DNA from: Bimuria novae-zelandiae CBS 107.79
Taxonomy: Eukaryota > Ascomycota > Dothideomycetes > Pleosporales > Didymosphaeriaceae
Length of the DNA stretch: 64,000 nt
Reading direction: 5' to 3'
NCBI GenBank assembly: GCA_010015655.1
Contig: ML976762.1
Coordinates: 1-64,000 of the forward strand
A program made the translations under genes and the position numbers. A model generated the notes under the pieces. It was given only the letters and a program-made list of their open reading frames with translations, ran no database searches and was not told where the DNA came from. Positions 13,001-24,300 of the stretch are shown here, one piece after another. Each line of letters starts with the position of its first letter. Within the stretch, counting starts at the first letter, position 1.

Positions 13001-13912
13001 AGCTTTATATATCGACAAAATATCGTGCCTTATTAATCACTATAAGATGCGCCACGATATTCTAATAGCAGTAGTTAAACTACTCCCACGCTTAGGGCTC
13101 GCCAGCAAAGCTAAAGTCAATTAATATTAGTAAAAGATAGGATTAATTCTTTACGCTACGGTAACTACGCGACTAGATATTGCATTCGCAAGCTCCTAAT
13201 TATTACGATTTCTGTCTAACCTAAGCAAAGAGCACTAAGCGGCTGCTAACTAAGTTCTCCTCTACCTTGCTAATACCAGATTACTAGGTCTTTAGCTTAG
13301 GGGTGTAGATACTTTGGAAGTGGTAAGCGACGCATCCTTTACTAATAATACACTTAACCGCAAGAGCTCGCAAGGATACATTATTAAGCTATTTAGTGGC
13401 CTAATCGCTTGGAAAGCAAACAAGCAAGATATAGTTACTATATTAATAACTAAAGCCGAATTACTAGCACTATCGCAAGTGGCTAAGGAGGCTTTATTTA
13501 CATCGCGATTACTAAAGGAACTAAAGATTAACCTTAGCAATTCCCTTATTATAATTAATTATAATAATTAGCAAATAATCTAACTTATTACTAAAGAAAT
13601 TACTAAGTTGCAGACCAAGCTCCGTTATGTAGATATCTATAATTATTAGCTAAGACAAGAGGTCGCACTAGGGACAATTAAGGTAGACTATTAACGCTTA
13701 GAGGACATGGTCGCTAATGGACTTATAAAGGCCCTGCTAATAAACAAATAGAGCAAGTTTCTGCATAAACTAGGACTTAAAGATATATTAGACAAGATTA
13801 CTAATTAAGAGGTTGCCCTGCAGGATCTCCAGCAGAGGATAGAGGCCTTTAAGTTAGAATAATAGACAACTGCGAAGGTCCAGCTTAAAGATAAGCCCAA
13901 GCTAAGGGGGTG

Positions 13913-14189
13913 TGTCCGATTACATGGCCCTTTGCACACGCAAAGGTAGCTGGCGCAACCCTACACAAAGAAACCTTGCCAGCAGTCTGGTTCATCCGCA
14001 CAATTCCGGGCGGGACAAAGGGTAACTCTCCTTAATCAACGGAAATAGATTAGCGTATTAGTGTAAGACGTAAGGATATAAGAGCCTTACATTCTTACAG
14101 AGAAAAGAAAAAAAAAACACTTTATACCACAATTTATCTTAATTAATCACTATCTTTTCATCTTATTAGATTACCCCTCCAATCTGACA
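13913..14189 (+). repeat. 3' LTR of Copia A
   Basis: This 277-bp LTR runs TGTCCGATTACATGG to CCAATCTGACA and is less mutated than its 5' partner. It is followed by the CTTAT target duplication (14190-14194). Confidence 0.92.
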
Positions 14190-14194
14190 CTTAT

Positions 14195-14400
14195 ACTAAA
14201 AGGAAAAAGCTACTAAAGTAAAAACGTTTATTTAAAGAGTATAAAGAGAAGCTTCTTACTAATTTAATAAAATTTATTAAAAAGATTAAGCGCCTTAAAG
14301 GGCTAGAAGCGTTAGGCTAGAATATTACGTAGCTAGAGGGGGGCCTTATGCCTAGCACTATTACCTTAAACTAGGCTATTTACCCTCCGCCCTTTAATCT
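14195..14400 (+). pseudogene. Cys-rich coiled-coil ORF, 3' part
   Basis: This continues, in phase, the frame broken at 3341 by Copia A. It reads a Lys-rich segment (TKRKKLLK, stop, KRLFKEYKEKLL), then IKKIKRLKGLEALG, and fades near 14,400 where gypsy sequence begins. RIP-type stops are present. The match of phase across the 10.8-kb insertion supports the two halves being one former ORF. Confidence 0.5.
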
Positions 14401-14429
14401 TAATAATCTTAAACTTTTAATTTTAACTT

Positions 14430-16278
14430 TTTTAAATACTTTTCGTAGAACTTCTTAAGGCCTCTTTATAGTTAGTAAGATTTCTTACTAGTTCTTATAT
14501 ATTATAGCTCTCTAGCTATCCTTCCTATTTTACTAGGTACTTATACTCACGTCTAAATTTTTATAGATTTCTAATTACTTTAACTTTGTATTTTTTTCCC
14601 TTAAGTTTTAAATATAATTCTAATTTAGCGTCTAGTAGTGCTAGTTTTAATAATAATTTATAAAAGACTAGGTATATGCGGGTATCTATAAATAACTATA
14701 GCTTAAAATATACTAGTCTCCTAACTTTTTAAATTTTAAATAGTCCTTTTTAAAGGTTATTTAGTTTTTTACTTAGTCTTATTATCTTAAGAATTTTTTA
14801 CGAGAGGAGAACTCTATCCCCCTCTTTAAAAGTTAGTCCTTTAACCCTTCTCTTATTTACTTATTTCGCTATTTATTTATTACGTTATGCGATATTCTGG
14901 CATAGTGTTCTATATAGATCTTGTATAAGTCTTGCTTTATTAGATGCGCCTTTTGTAATGCTTTTAATATCTAACAGATCCTAGTAAGTTATTGGCTTAT
15001 ATCCGTGGTTAGCGTAGTATGACAAGTACCCTATAGTCGCTAATCTTGTGCTATTATATGCTAGGTAAGCTATTAATAATAGCTTAACCTAGTTATCTTA
15101 AAATTTATTTACGTATATTTAGAGGTACTATTCTAACGTCTAATTTGTTCGCTTAGTTTAGCTATCTATTTTAGGGTGGAAGCTTATTATAAGCTTATAT
15201 TTAATTCCTAATTTAGCCGTAAACGTGGTCTAGTACGATAATATAAATATTTTAGCTTTATTTATAATAAACTTATTTATTTATCTAACCTATAATATTA
15301 GCTCTTATCCTACTATATAGACTAATTCTTCTACTAATATAGCTTCCCTAATTAGCATAAACCTTAATTCCTTAGTAAGTTAATAGATTATAACTAAAAT
15401 TAAGTTATAAGGTTCATTATTTCCTAGTGTTAATAATGCTAGTAATTTTATAATAAAGTCTATAGTCACACTTAACTATAGTCTTAGGGGTGGTTATAAT
15501 AGCTATAAAAGGCTATAAGGCTTATATCTCTTAGGCTTATTTTTATAATAGGCTAAATAGTTACTTAAAACCTTCTATACTGCCTAGCGCAGCCTAGAAA
15601 TAGTATATTTATTTATAATTTAACGCGTTATTTTAGTAATCCCTAGGTATTCTTAGTCCTTATCTTTATATAACTTCTTAATTAGTAGCGGAGCTACTTA
15701 CTTACTAATTTAAATATAGTTTTAATAGTCTCGTGCCGTTTATTCTATAGCTTTATAGAGGTTATACGCTTAATAATCCTTATTTATAAGCCTTTTATAA
15801 TCCTGTACTTTATCTATAGCTAGCCTATAAAAGGTAAAGTCCGCGCGTTACACCTCTAGTACTAGCACAAGCTATATTTTATTATAGTAAAAAGTTCTAT
15901 CCTTTACGTAGGCCAAGATTATAACATAGTTACCTCTATTATCTTCTTCTACAAGGTTTAATTATCTACTAAGTACATCTACTACAGCGTTTACATTTCT
16001 TAGTAAGTGTATAATGTAAAAGTTAAATTCTACTATTTATTTAGACTACCTAGCTTATTATTAATTAAGCTTTTTTGTCGTTATAAAGTACGTAAGATTA
16101 AGCTAATTAAAGAATACCTTTATCTAGTACTTAGCTCCTTTAAGCTACGCTTCCTACTACTTAAAATAGTTAATAACTACTAGTAGTTCCTTATTATAAA
16201 TTTTATAGTTAAGCTCTACTCCCGAAAGCTTTTTTACGTAATAGAAGACTAGTTTCTATTTTTATTATTATATTCTTA
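14430..16278 (-). mobile_element. Truncated Ty3/gypsy chromovirus (RNase H, integrase, chromodomain)
   Basis: On the minus strand the segment reads, from right to left, the RNase H of a gypsy polyprotein (VFYYVKKLSGVELNYKIYNKELL at about 16,200-16,260; LTYFITTKKLN and then NFYIIHLLRNVNAVVDVLSR further left). An integrase region with little preserved sequence follows, then a C-terminal chromodomain (YKYLVK, stop, EG, ..., ELVRNLTNYK at about 14,480-14,560). The protease/RT part and both LTRs are missing, so this is a fragment. The sequence is AT-rich and full of TAA/TAG. Its left border directly meets the Cys-rich ORF. Confidence 0.75.
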
Positions 16279-16451
16279 TATGTTACGACCACGAACCCCA
16301 CAAGGATAAAGAAGCCAGACAATTACGCCAAGAGAGTAATTATTAGCAAAGTAGCAAAGTTAGCGGGACACAACGAGGCGCGGGGCAGCTTAGGTCAACA
16401 GTCACGTGATAAAGTCCCGCATAAGCAAGAAGTCCCGCATAAAGTACGGGA
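16279..16451. other. Short GC-balanced segment between gypsy fragment and piggyBac
   Basis: It begins TGTTACGACCACGAACCCC, which resembles the end of a fungal gypsy LTR, but no partner end was found. At 16405-16453 it holds a direct repeat of AGTCCCGCATAA and an inverted TACGGGACT, giving a potential hairpin next to the piggyBac terminus. Confidence 0.35.
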
Positions 16452-18727
16452 CTATCCCCCGCACTGTCAAAATCTGCCACAAACGACGCGCCAATCAGCG
16501 TCTAGTCGATCTCAACACCAAATTTGAATTGTGATGACGGCAATTTTTGTTTTACAGCCAAAATTAACCTCTTTTAAAATTACTAGCACATGCAAACATG
16601 CCAAATCCTGCGTTTGTCGTCAGCAACGATCCTAACTTCGTAAAATACACAAAATACTTACAAAAACAAGGTGTTTTACCTAACTTACCGTCCACGCCGC
16701 CACCGCAATAGAGACCTCTCGAAATCAACAACCTACGTACTTTTGGAGTCGCTAATTTACCTAAGGGTACTGACAGAGGCTCTCTAATTGCCCTCTTTGA
16801 CTTGTTTTTCGACGCCGAGGTCATGGAGCAGATCGCACACTTTACTAACAATCGCGCTGCTCATGCGCACCCTTAGCTGCCCTCCGCGAGAGGCTGGAAA
16901 CCTACGTCGCCAGGAGAGCTGTATACGTACTTTGCAATTGTTGTATATATGGCCGTCCACAGAGAGCCGTCGCTGGCAGAATATTGGAGTCGCGGTCACA
17001 AAAACGCGCCTACTCACAAGCTCAACGACTTCATGGGCTGTACGCGCTGGCACTAGCTAGATCGCTACCTGTACACTGCGGAAGTTAGTCAGACTTTTCA
17101 GTCACCTTTTGGCAGGGTGTGGGATCTCTCAGAGCTCCTCCGCGCGCGCTCTCTGCAGTACTAGCGCCCTAGCAAGCACCTCTGCGTCGACGAGGCTATT
17201 GCCAGATTTACTGGACGTGCTAGCGAGGTAGTAATCATTAAGACAAAGCCTACACCTAAGGGCTTTAAAATCTAGTGTCTGGCAAACGATGGAGTCGTCC
17301 TAAACTAGTTATTTCATGCCAGAGGCAAAGGCCGCGGCCCTATTAATTTACCAACCTTTACTAACGCTGACGCGCAGGCTTTTACACCCACAGAGTCAGT
17401 ACCCGTCGCTCTCGTCCTCGCCGTTAACGCTGATGGTCAGCGCCTTTTTCCGTCGGGTCTCCACATTGTGTGGGACGACAATCTGTTCAACACCATACCC
17501 ATGCTTAAATACCTGCGGCGGCAAGGCGTGGGTTGCGCAGGGACGGTCCAGACAACCAAGACAACAACCAAAGAGACTTTTAAAGACGCTGCGCGCGTGG
17601 AGTTGCAAGCCAAGGACGTCAGCGTCAAAGGGCGCGCCCGCCAGAAGGTGGCAAAGGAGCGCTTTTCGAGCAGCCTTATACGTCTGAAAACGCAGTTTAC
17701 AAAGCACATAGAGTGGGGAGAGATCAGATAGGACTTGTCAAAGAGCGGAGAAGTCCTACAGGCAGCGTGGAGAGACAATCAGGTCGTCCTTTTTGCCTCT
17801 ACCGTCGCAGAGCGTAAGTTTGTCGTCTCAACACTATGGCCTTGGCACGCTGACGATAGTCGCCACCAGCGATCCAGGTCATCATGAAGCTCCGCCGACG
17901 CTCCAAAATAAGCCAAAACAACAAGGGGATCTTTAAAAAAGCCTTTGGCAACAAGCCTGTGAGGCTACTAGGCATACCGCAGGTGATTAACAACTACAAT
18001 TGTCACAAAACTAAGGTTAATCGCTTTGATCAGACAAAGGCGTATTACTCAACCCAGCAAGTTAAGCGTCGTACCTAGCGACCTTTACTCTACTTTCTAC
18101 TCGACTTAACGCTTAACAACGCGTACAGGCTATCCTCATACTCTAACGCTGCCGCCGCCAAAAGGAGCGGCCACAAAAGGTTCCTATACAACCTCATTAA
18201 GCAGCTTTTCGACCGCAGGACGCGTCTCTGCAACGCAGGAGCAAAGCGCAAGAGATCAGACGACGTCGTTATCGCTGAGGAGAGCTCCCATCGCTCCGCA
18301 AACCTGTATAAACAGGCAAAGACTTGTGTACTTTGTGCGGAGCGTGGGCGACGCCAGCACAAGTCTCAGCCTCCCAGGGTAGCTCTAGGTCACGTTCAAG
18401 GCAATTTACAGTCTCCTCGACCTCCTCAGCGTACTCCGCGTACGCGCTTTGGGTGTAGTCTCTGCCAACTGCCTATGTGTAGGCCTGAAGTACGCCCTGA
18501 GTGCTGGCAGGAGCACCTCCGCCGACTGCAAACAATCAAGTCAATTAACACCACCAAGAGCTCAATTATTAAGTAATTTAAGTTAAGTACGAGTAAAAAT
18601 GCAGATTGTATAAGAATCTACAGCCAAACTTCATAAATCTCGGTGTTCATGCAGAATCGGAGCTATCGTCCGATTGGCCACTAGCAAGAAGTCCGCCTGT
18701 GGCAGATTTTGACAGTGCGGGGGATAG
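16452..18727 (+). mobile_element. piggyBac-like DNA transposon with 30-bp inverted repeats
   Basis: Perfect 30-bp terminal inverted repeats lie at 16452-16481 (CTATCCCCCGCACTGTCAAA...) and 18698-18727. The interior encodes a piggyBac-type transposase. The flanks do not show the TTAA duplication usual for piggyBac. Only a TA within the CTAT/ATAG ends could serve as a duplication. Composition is close to 50% GC and RIP damage is lighter than in neighbouring elements, which suggests later arrival or partial escape. Confidence 0.85.
16598..18576 (+). pseudogene. piggyBac transposase (DDE_Tnp_1_7), broken
   Basis: The ATG at 16598 opens the frame used by the whole first part. Recognisable in order are a helical N-terminal part (IALFDLFFDAEVMEQIAHFT, ELYTYFAIVVYMAVHREPS), the catalytic HLCVDEAIARFTGR (about 17,178-17,220), the KGFKI motif, WDDNLFNTIPML with the second catalytic Asp (about 17,470-17,510), and FGNKPVRLLGIP...NNYNCHK...FDQTKAYY (about 17,945-18,050). 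A C-terminal Cys-rich domain (CVLC, CSLCQLPMC, ECWQEH; about 18,330-18,515) closes the protein. Several in-frame TAG codons and one frame change between about 17,820 and 17,884 make it a pseudogene. The order and Cys-rich tail are those of the family. Typical length is about 600 residues, and the remnant spans about 660 codons. Confidence 0.88.
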
Positions 18728-19261
18728 CGTATAAAGTTAAAATAAAAAAATAAAAAGTATAAAAGAGTAAGGTTTGAAAGCTAGGCAAGAAGTAATTTTA
18801 CATATATAATAATAAGTAAATATACTTGCGCGAACACACTACTATAGTAACTACTTATAGTAAGAATATAAAATTAGACATGCGAGAACGGAACTAGTAA
18901 GAGGTTTATAATAATAAAAGAATTATAAGTAGATAATATATTAATTTTAAAGCTATACAGTAAGATAAGACGTAATGATTTTTCTTTACCCATAATAAAG
19001 GGAAGAGAGGTATATAATAGGCTACGCCTAGTTATTACCTTAGATTTTTAACCCTTAGTTATACGAACCCTAGATATATAAGAATAACACTTAAAGCTTA
19101 ACTTTAGACTTTTTATTAAATTTATAAGTATTCTTCTAACACCTTTGGCTCCTTGAGCACCTAGCCCCTTATATATATAGTAGCTTAGTTAATCTAGCTC
19201 CTTAGAGTCTTGGTTTCAGCGATCTGTAGTCGCTCGTAATATAAAGGGTGGGCTAACACGG
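18728..19261. other. AT-rich degraded DNA between piggyBac and Tc1 elements
   Basis: No ORF or motif could be assigned. The segment is strongly AT-rich and probably continues an older repeat (possibly the gypsy element) into which both DNA transposons inserted. Confidence 0.35.
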
Positions 19262-19263
19262 TA

Positions 19264-21043
19264 CAATGGGTGGAAAAAAGTGGACTATCGCTCACGTGAA
19301 CTGCCAAGGCGCTAGTTATCTTATTAATAAGGGCACTTGGTCCGTGCCTCAGCTCCAAACTGAACACCAGGACTCTATCGCCACCTCGTATATAGCGATT
19401 TTTTTCGCCAACAACACCCATTATGCCACCTCAACGCACTAGCGGCCGCCCGAACGACTCTCGCAACCTTACAGAGGCTCAGAAAGGTGCTATCGTAGCC
19501 CTACGCAAGCTCTCGAACACTGAATACGCCTATATCGCTGGCGCGATGGGTTTGAGCATCTCAACACCATAGAAAGTCTTTAAGAAGGTTAAAAAGGCTT
19601 ATGCGGAGGCCTCGCTTGACCTATCGCTTAATAATTTGCTGGCTATAGTCCATGCTACCCGTATCGGTCCCCCTAGAGCTAAACCTAAGGTACGTAATAG
19701 CAGCAAGCTTAGTGCTTAAATACGTAACGCTATTATATAATTTAGCACTTACAATATTAAAGAATCGACCCGCCACGTCCTCCAAGAGGTCGGGATTATA
19801 GTAAGCCGTCCTACACTAGTTAAAATTGCTCACGAGCACCGCGATCACGACCACACCTACGCTATTATACGAGGTGTACGCCCAAAGAAGCCTGAGCTTA
19901 ACGATAACGATATACGCAACCAAGAGCGCTACGTTGCCTAGATTCTTATTACACATAAGCGCTTTGCTCCTAAGCTTATATTTATTTGCTACGACGAAAC
20001 TAGCAAATTAATTAGAGGCAGGAATCTTCGCGGAGGCAAGCGGTACGTTTAAAGGGCACGTGGCGCTCTAGCTAATAAATACGCCCTCCCGTATTGCCCA
20101 CCCTCTTTTAGCCTTATAATCTGCGCTGCTACATCTACCAATACTACTATTTATAGTCTAAAACGCCTATATTTAGTATAGGTGGTAGAGGAGGAAGAGG
20201 ATCGCAAGGAGACACTTAAGCGCGTACATAAAGCTAATAAGAGGGCTTGCAAATTAATTAATAATAAAAGGGCCCGTGTAGACGTTACTAGCACCTAGAA
20301 GGAGCGCGCTCTTAGTAAAATTAATTATAATATTCTTTACTATAATAAGGCTACTAAGGCTACTAATTAAGCTACTAGTAAGAAAGGAGGAGCCCTCCGG
20401 GCTGGTTGCAAAAACCCTATTACTCTTAATAAGTTCTTTAAATACAAGGACTTTGTATATAAAAGTAGGAAGGGTATAAACGGGATCTAGTACGCTAAAC
20501 GGGTGCTTAAGGACGTTATTTTTCCCTACTACGAAGCTGTACGCGCTAATAACCCCTGTGCTTAGGTATTCTTAGTGCAAAATAACGTCTACCTCTATAG
20601 CCTAGGGCTCCGATATTGCGCACCTAAAATTAAAGAGAAGGATATACGCTTTGCTCCGCACTTCCCTAACTTACCTAATCTACACCTAATTAAGCGCTGT
20701 TTTAGCAGGCTTAAGGGTTTTTTAGAGGACTACAAAGTAAAGAGCGCGTTAAAACAAGCTAAAAACGATGCGGTAGCATTCGTACAATCTGTTTAGCAGG
20801 AAGATGAGACGATGAGGTAATATATAGCTTATTAACTCTATCCTAATCACTTTCGTGATGTGGCTAAAGCTTGTGAAAAAGCTAATTATAATAACAACTT
20901 TACGGCATAATTTAAATACCTTTACGTCTAGTATATTGCTGCTTAAAAGCTACTTTAATGGTAAATTCACGATGTAGCTGAAATTTTCGGTGTTCAGCCA
21001 AGGAATTTCACGTGAGCGATAGTCCACTTTTTTCCACCCATTG
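19264..21043 (+). mobile_element. Tc1/mariner-type DNA transposon with perfect 37-bp inverted repeats
   Basis: Inverted repeats of 37 bp, starting CAATGGGTGGAAAAAAGTGG, lie at 19264-19300 and 21007-21043 and match perfectly. TA duplications flank them at 19262-19263 and 21044-21045. Length (1,780 bp) and TA target fit Tc1/mariner. The perfect termini contrast with a transposase full of RIP-type stops. Confidence 0.9.
19423..20796 (+). pseudogene. Tc1/mariner transposase, broken by stops
   Basis: One frame runs without frameshift from the ATG at 19423 (MPPQRTSGRPND). An HTH-like N-terminus (LTEAQKGAIVALRKLS, YIAGAMGLS) is followed by a second helical domain (ESTRHVLQEVGIIVSRPTL). The catalytic core shows the first Asp in FICYDET (about 19,985) and VQNN where the second catalytic Asp is expected (about 20,577). 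A third region, FPNLPNLHLIKRCFSRLKGF, corresponds to the D/E-containing block. About a dozen TAG/TAA codons interrupt it, nearly all explainable as CAG, CAA or TGG changed by RIP. The longest open piece is 20,575-20,796. Confidence 0.82.
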
Positions 21044-21045
21044 TA

Positions 21046-21339
21046 TTAGGCGCTGCATATTAGGTTATAATAGGTAACTTATTTTATACGTAAATTACGT
21101 AGTAATTAGGTATTGTTCGATGCGCTTCTATGGCCCGGTTGTCGGGTACTAATACTTATCCGTACTTAGAATGCGCTTATACCAGCTTAGTTAAGCGCAT
21201 TAAGAAGTCACGTGACTACTCTTATACTGTGCCACTATTAGTTACTATAAGACCCGTAGGCGCCCCAGAGCCTAACCCCGTAGTGCCGGTTACGAATCCT
21301 AATAGTTAAGTACGTTAGTTTTTATAATTTTAGTTGTAA
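21046..21339. other. Degraded DNA between Tc1 element and solo LTR
   Basis: No gene is seen. The segment is AT-rich with a GC-richer patch at 21,240-21,295. It is the original left flank of the solo LTR. Confidence 0.35.
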
Positions 21340-21350
21340 GGTTTTGTTAG

Positions 21351-24300
21351 CGGCAAATTTCAAACATGCCACTGCTTGGCGTAATAATTTCCCATCTACC
21401 ACTGTTTCAGATACACTACCACACACGTGACGTCAGTTCGTAAAATATCCCAGATGCCACCGGTTCTGTTCTAAATGCTACTATTCTATTAGTAGGCTTC
21501 GCGCCTCCCCCAGACGCTTTTGGACAGCAGATAAAGGCAGCAGTAGTTTTACATAAAGGGAAAGGTGAAAGATTATATTATAATAGATCTAAATTTCTAT
21601 TTATAGTCTTATAATTAGCCTGTTCGAGCTCTTTTTCTTGATCGCGTTAATAGGGCTGGAGGCCCTTCGCTTTAGATATTACTCTCTTTTTTATCCCTAC
21701 TTGCCACAGGCCTTTTGTTTCTACCTAGTGGACTTAATATGACATTAATAGTGATATTTAGAACAGGGCTAGATATACTAAACGTAAAGGTATTATTCGT
21801 CACAGTGGAATTAATGTAAATAACTTATAAAGTAGCTAGATTTCCTTAAGAGCCGCTGCTGCTTTGCTATTTATCCTTGTCTGGCCGTAGCTGCTGGTCC
21901 AAAATTGGCTGGGGGACTGGAGGTTCAGGAGATGGGGACCGCAAGATTAAATGTTCTGCTTCTGTTGTAGATGCCTGTGCTCTATAAGGTTAACCCTATT
22001 TATTATTTCTATTCCTATTTATTGCTTGTCTAGCAGCGCTAATCCCCTAAGCCTAGTAACGCTCTCTTATTACCTCGATTTTTCTAAGGTCCGCTTGTAT
22101 AGCTTTAATCCGTTGCTATAAGGTACCGTGCTCTCTTGAGTCTGGCGGTTAGGAAATTAAAGATAGGCTGAATACGATTTTATTAGGAAGTTAAGTTGAT
22201 ACCCCTTAATTAGGTATAGCCTGTTCGGGACGGCGCTGGATAGGTACAATCTAACTAGGACGATCTAATGTATCTAGGTGCTGTTAGAAATATATTGCGC
22301 CTAATTAATACTAGTTTCGAGCCTTACCCTGTTGCTCCTTCCAACTATTAGATAATGCTAGATTTCTAAGTCTCCGTGCCTCCGTCTCTCGCGTCCTTCG
22401 CTTTATCCTTTTCTAGACCGGGCGACCTCGCAAGGGAGCGTTAGGAGGTGGCTTTGTAGTACTATTAGGTTCGAGATTATCTAGTAAAACTAGTAATAGA
22501 GAGTACCTATACTGCTTACGATACTTAGATATCTTATAGAACTTAGCGATATAGTTCTCGAGTTTAGCATTAAAGAACTAACAGACAGCAATCGCATGTC
22601 TATATAGAATTTTATAATCCTAGAAAGCGAGACAAGAGCATTTCTAAGCTTTAAGCTAAATAAGACGAGTATTCTAGTCTCCTAGATTTACTTAGTATGC
22701 TAGAGCTACTATATTCTCGCGCTCTTAAGGAGTTATAAGGTACTAGTTACTCTTCTTAAGCTCTTTTTAGAAATATGCCGTAGTAAAGTTAGTATACTTC
22801 TTGTCTTTCTAGGGGTTATAACGTCTTTCGTAGAATTTCGACATTATATATATCTATATATAATAGAGTAAATAAAGAATCGGTAAGTTGCGAGCCTCCT
22901 ATAGCTTGGTCTTAGTCTAAACAGAATAATAGGCTTTCTAACAGGTCCACTTACCATCCATGCGCTATTATCGACTCGGAAATATTAGAACATGTTTGAC
23001 CAAACCGTAGGAAATCGACCAGTGGTGCATATGATGTTGCGTAGTGCTTTGTATTAATCTGATCCAGATAGTGACGCGCAGGAACAGAAAGCGACTCGAT
23101 CTAATCTAAAAAGGCTTTAAATTTAACCTGCGACTTAACTAGACAAGCAGCTCTAAATATCTTCTCAACCTTTCTTTTAAATTCGTTTCTAACATTCTCC
23201 GCAAGATATTGGGTACAGTAATAATAAAAAGCCTTTAGGAAAACCTCTTTAATAGCTAGAACTAGACCTTTTGCTCGATTGCTAATAATTGTAAGATGCT
23301 TGAAATTGTTATATTCTTTCTTAGTAGTATCGAGGTTGCCTAGAAAGTATTCTCTAAAGCCATGCAGAAAGCTAAGCTATAATTCTTTAGACTTGTTTCT
23401 GGCGAATTCCTACATTAATAGTAGGATTTCCTCGTTGGCGTTAAGTGTTGTAAGAACAAGGAAAACCAGGTTCTTATCTAACTTTATATAGGCACTATTA
23501 ATACAGACAAACTATCGAGAGTGCCAAAATGCATGAATACAAGCCTTCGGTGCCACATAGCACTATTCGAAGGATCTATTATTATTTGTTAAGATAGCAG
23601 CGTTCGCCCTTAAAGTAGCATAGTTTCCTTCGTCCTCCAGATCCATATCTGTATCAAGCCCGTTATCCGTAATTGCCTAAAGGAACGGAAGGATAAGCTA
23701 GAAGGACTTTGTCTTATCTATAAAAGCACTTTTTTAGATCTCCTTCTTTGCGCGCTACGCTTGTAGGTACAATATCTAATTTAAGTGCTAAAGTCTTTTA
23801 GCAGCCTAGATCTAGCGTGGCCTTATTTAAAAGTCGCTCTTAACCATATCTCCCTATTAGTAGCTAATAAGCTTTGCAGATCTTAATACTTTTTAATCTT
23901 AATAAGAGCTAAGATCGCAGGTGTGAGGGACTAATTTCTAAAGCTTAAATTAATTAGATCAATTTATGTAAGTAATCTGGAGGAAGAATTTACATCTAGT
24001 TTCCTCGCTTAAGCGGCAAATAGCGTGGAATCTTGTCTGATTGCTAGAGGCTACTTTGAATAAAAGCCTCTGGGTTACTATGACGTGAAGAACTGACTCC
24101 TTTGCTTTATCGATTAACGCGAATGTCTGTCCAACAAATAGAGTACTAGGCAAATTCTAGGAGTACGCTATTATAGTAGACTATTATTTTTTATATTAAC
24201 CTCGCGTTAGAACGCGTTAACTCGTTTATCGCGTTAGACGCGTGATAAGCTATTCTAGTTTTAGTAGGTAGCTAAATCTAACGCAAATAACAAGAAGTCC

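Larger units (their letters stand above)
3666..13890 (+). pseudogene. gag-pol remnant of Copia A
   Basis: Coding is on the plus strand in two blocks, 3666-4597 and 10034-13890. The gag start (MSLLTLHD, then NYTNYTL) matches the N-terminus seen intact in element B. After the nested insertion, an integrase-like segment includes GPGERVAIDFHDYK (about 11,038-11,085), followed by the Copia hallmarks NPKAWIGYL (about 11,670) and TRDVIFD (about 11,757). The reverse transcriptase segment contains TNAFVYLKLDREIYMRMPRG (about 12,600-12,660) and an altered YIDN in place of the catalytic YVDD. The RNase H segment is still open for 85 codons (13,314-13,571; SDASF, KSSQGYI, ALSQVAKEAL). Numerous TAG/TAA codons show that the product is dead. 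Confidence 0.88.
3347..14189 (+). mobile_element. Copia-type LTR retrotransposon A (interrupted by element B)
   Basis: Two LTRs of 277 bp (3347-3623 and 13913-14189) share near-identical sequence and bound a gag-pol remnant on the plus strand. They are flanked by a perfect 5-bp target duplication, CTTAT, at 3342-3346 and 14190-14194. A polypurine tract, AAGGGGGTG, precedes the 3' LTR. The element is split at 4597/10029 by a second Copia (B) of the same family in opposite orientation. Removing B and one copy of its duplication leaves an element of about 5.4 kb, a normal Copia length. RIP-type stops run through the whole interior. Confidence 0.93.
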
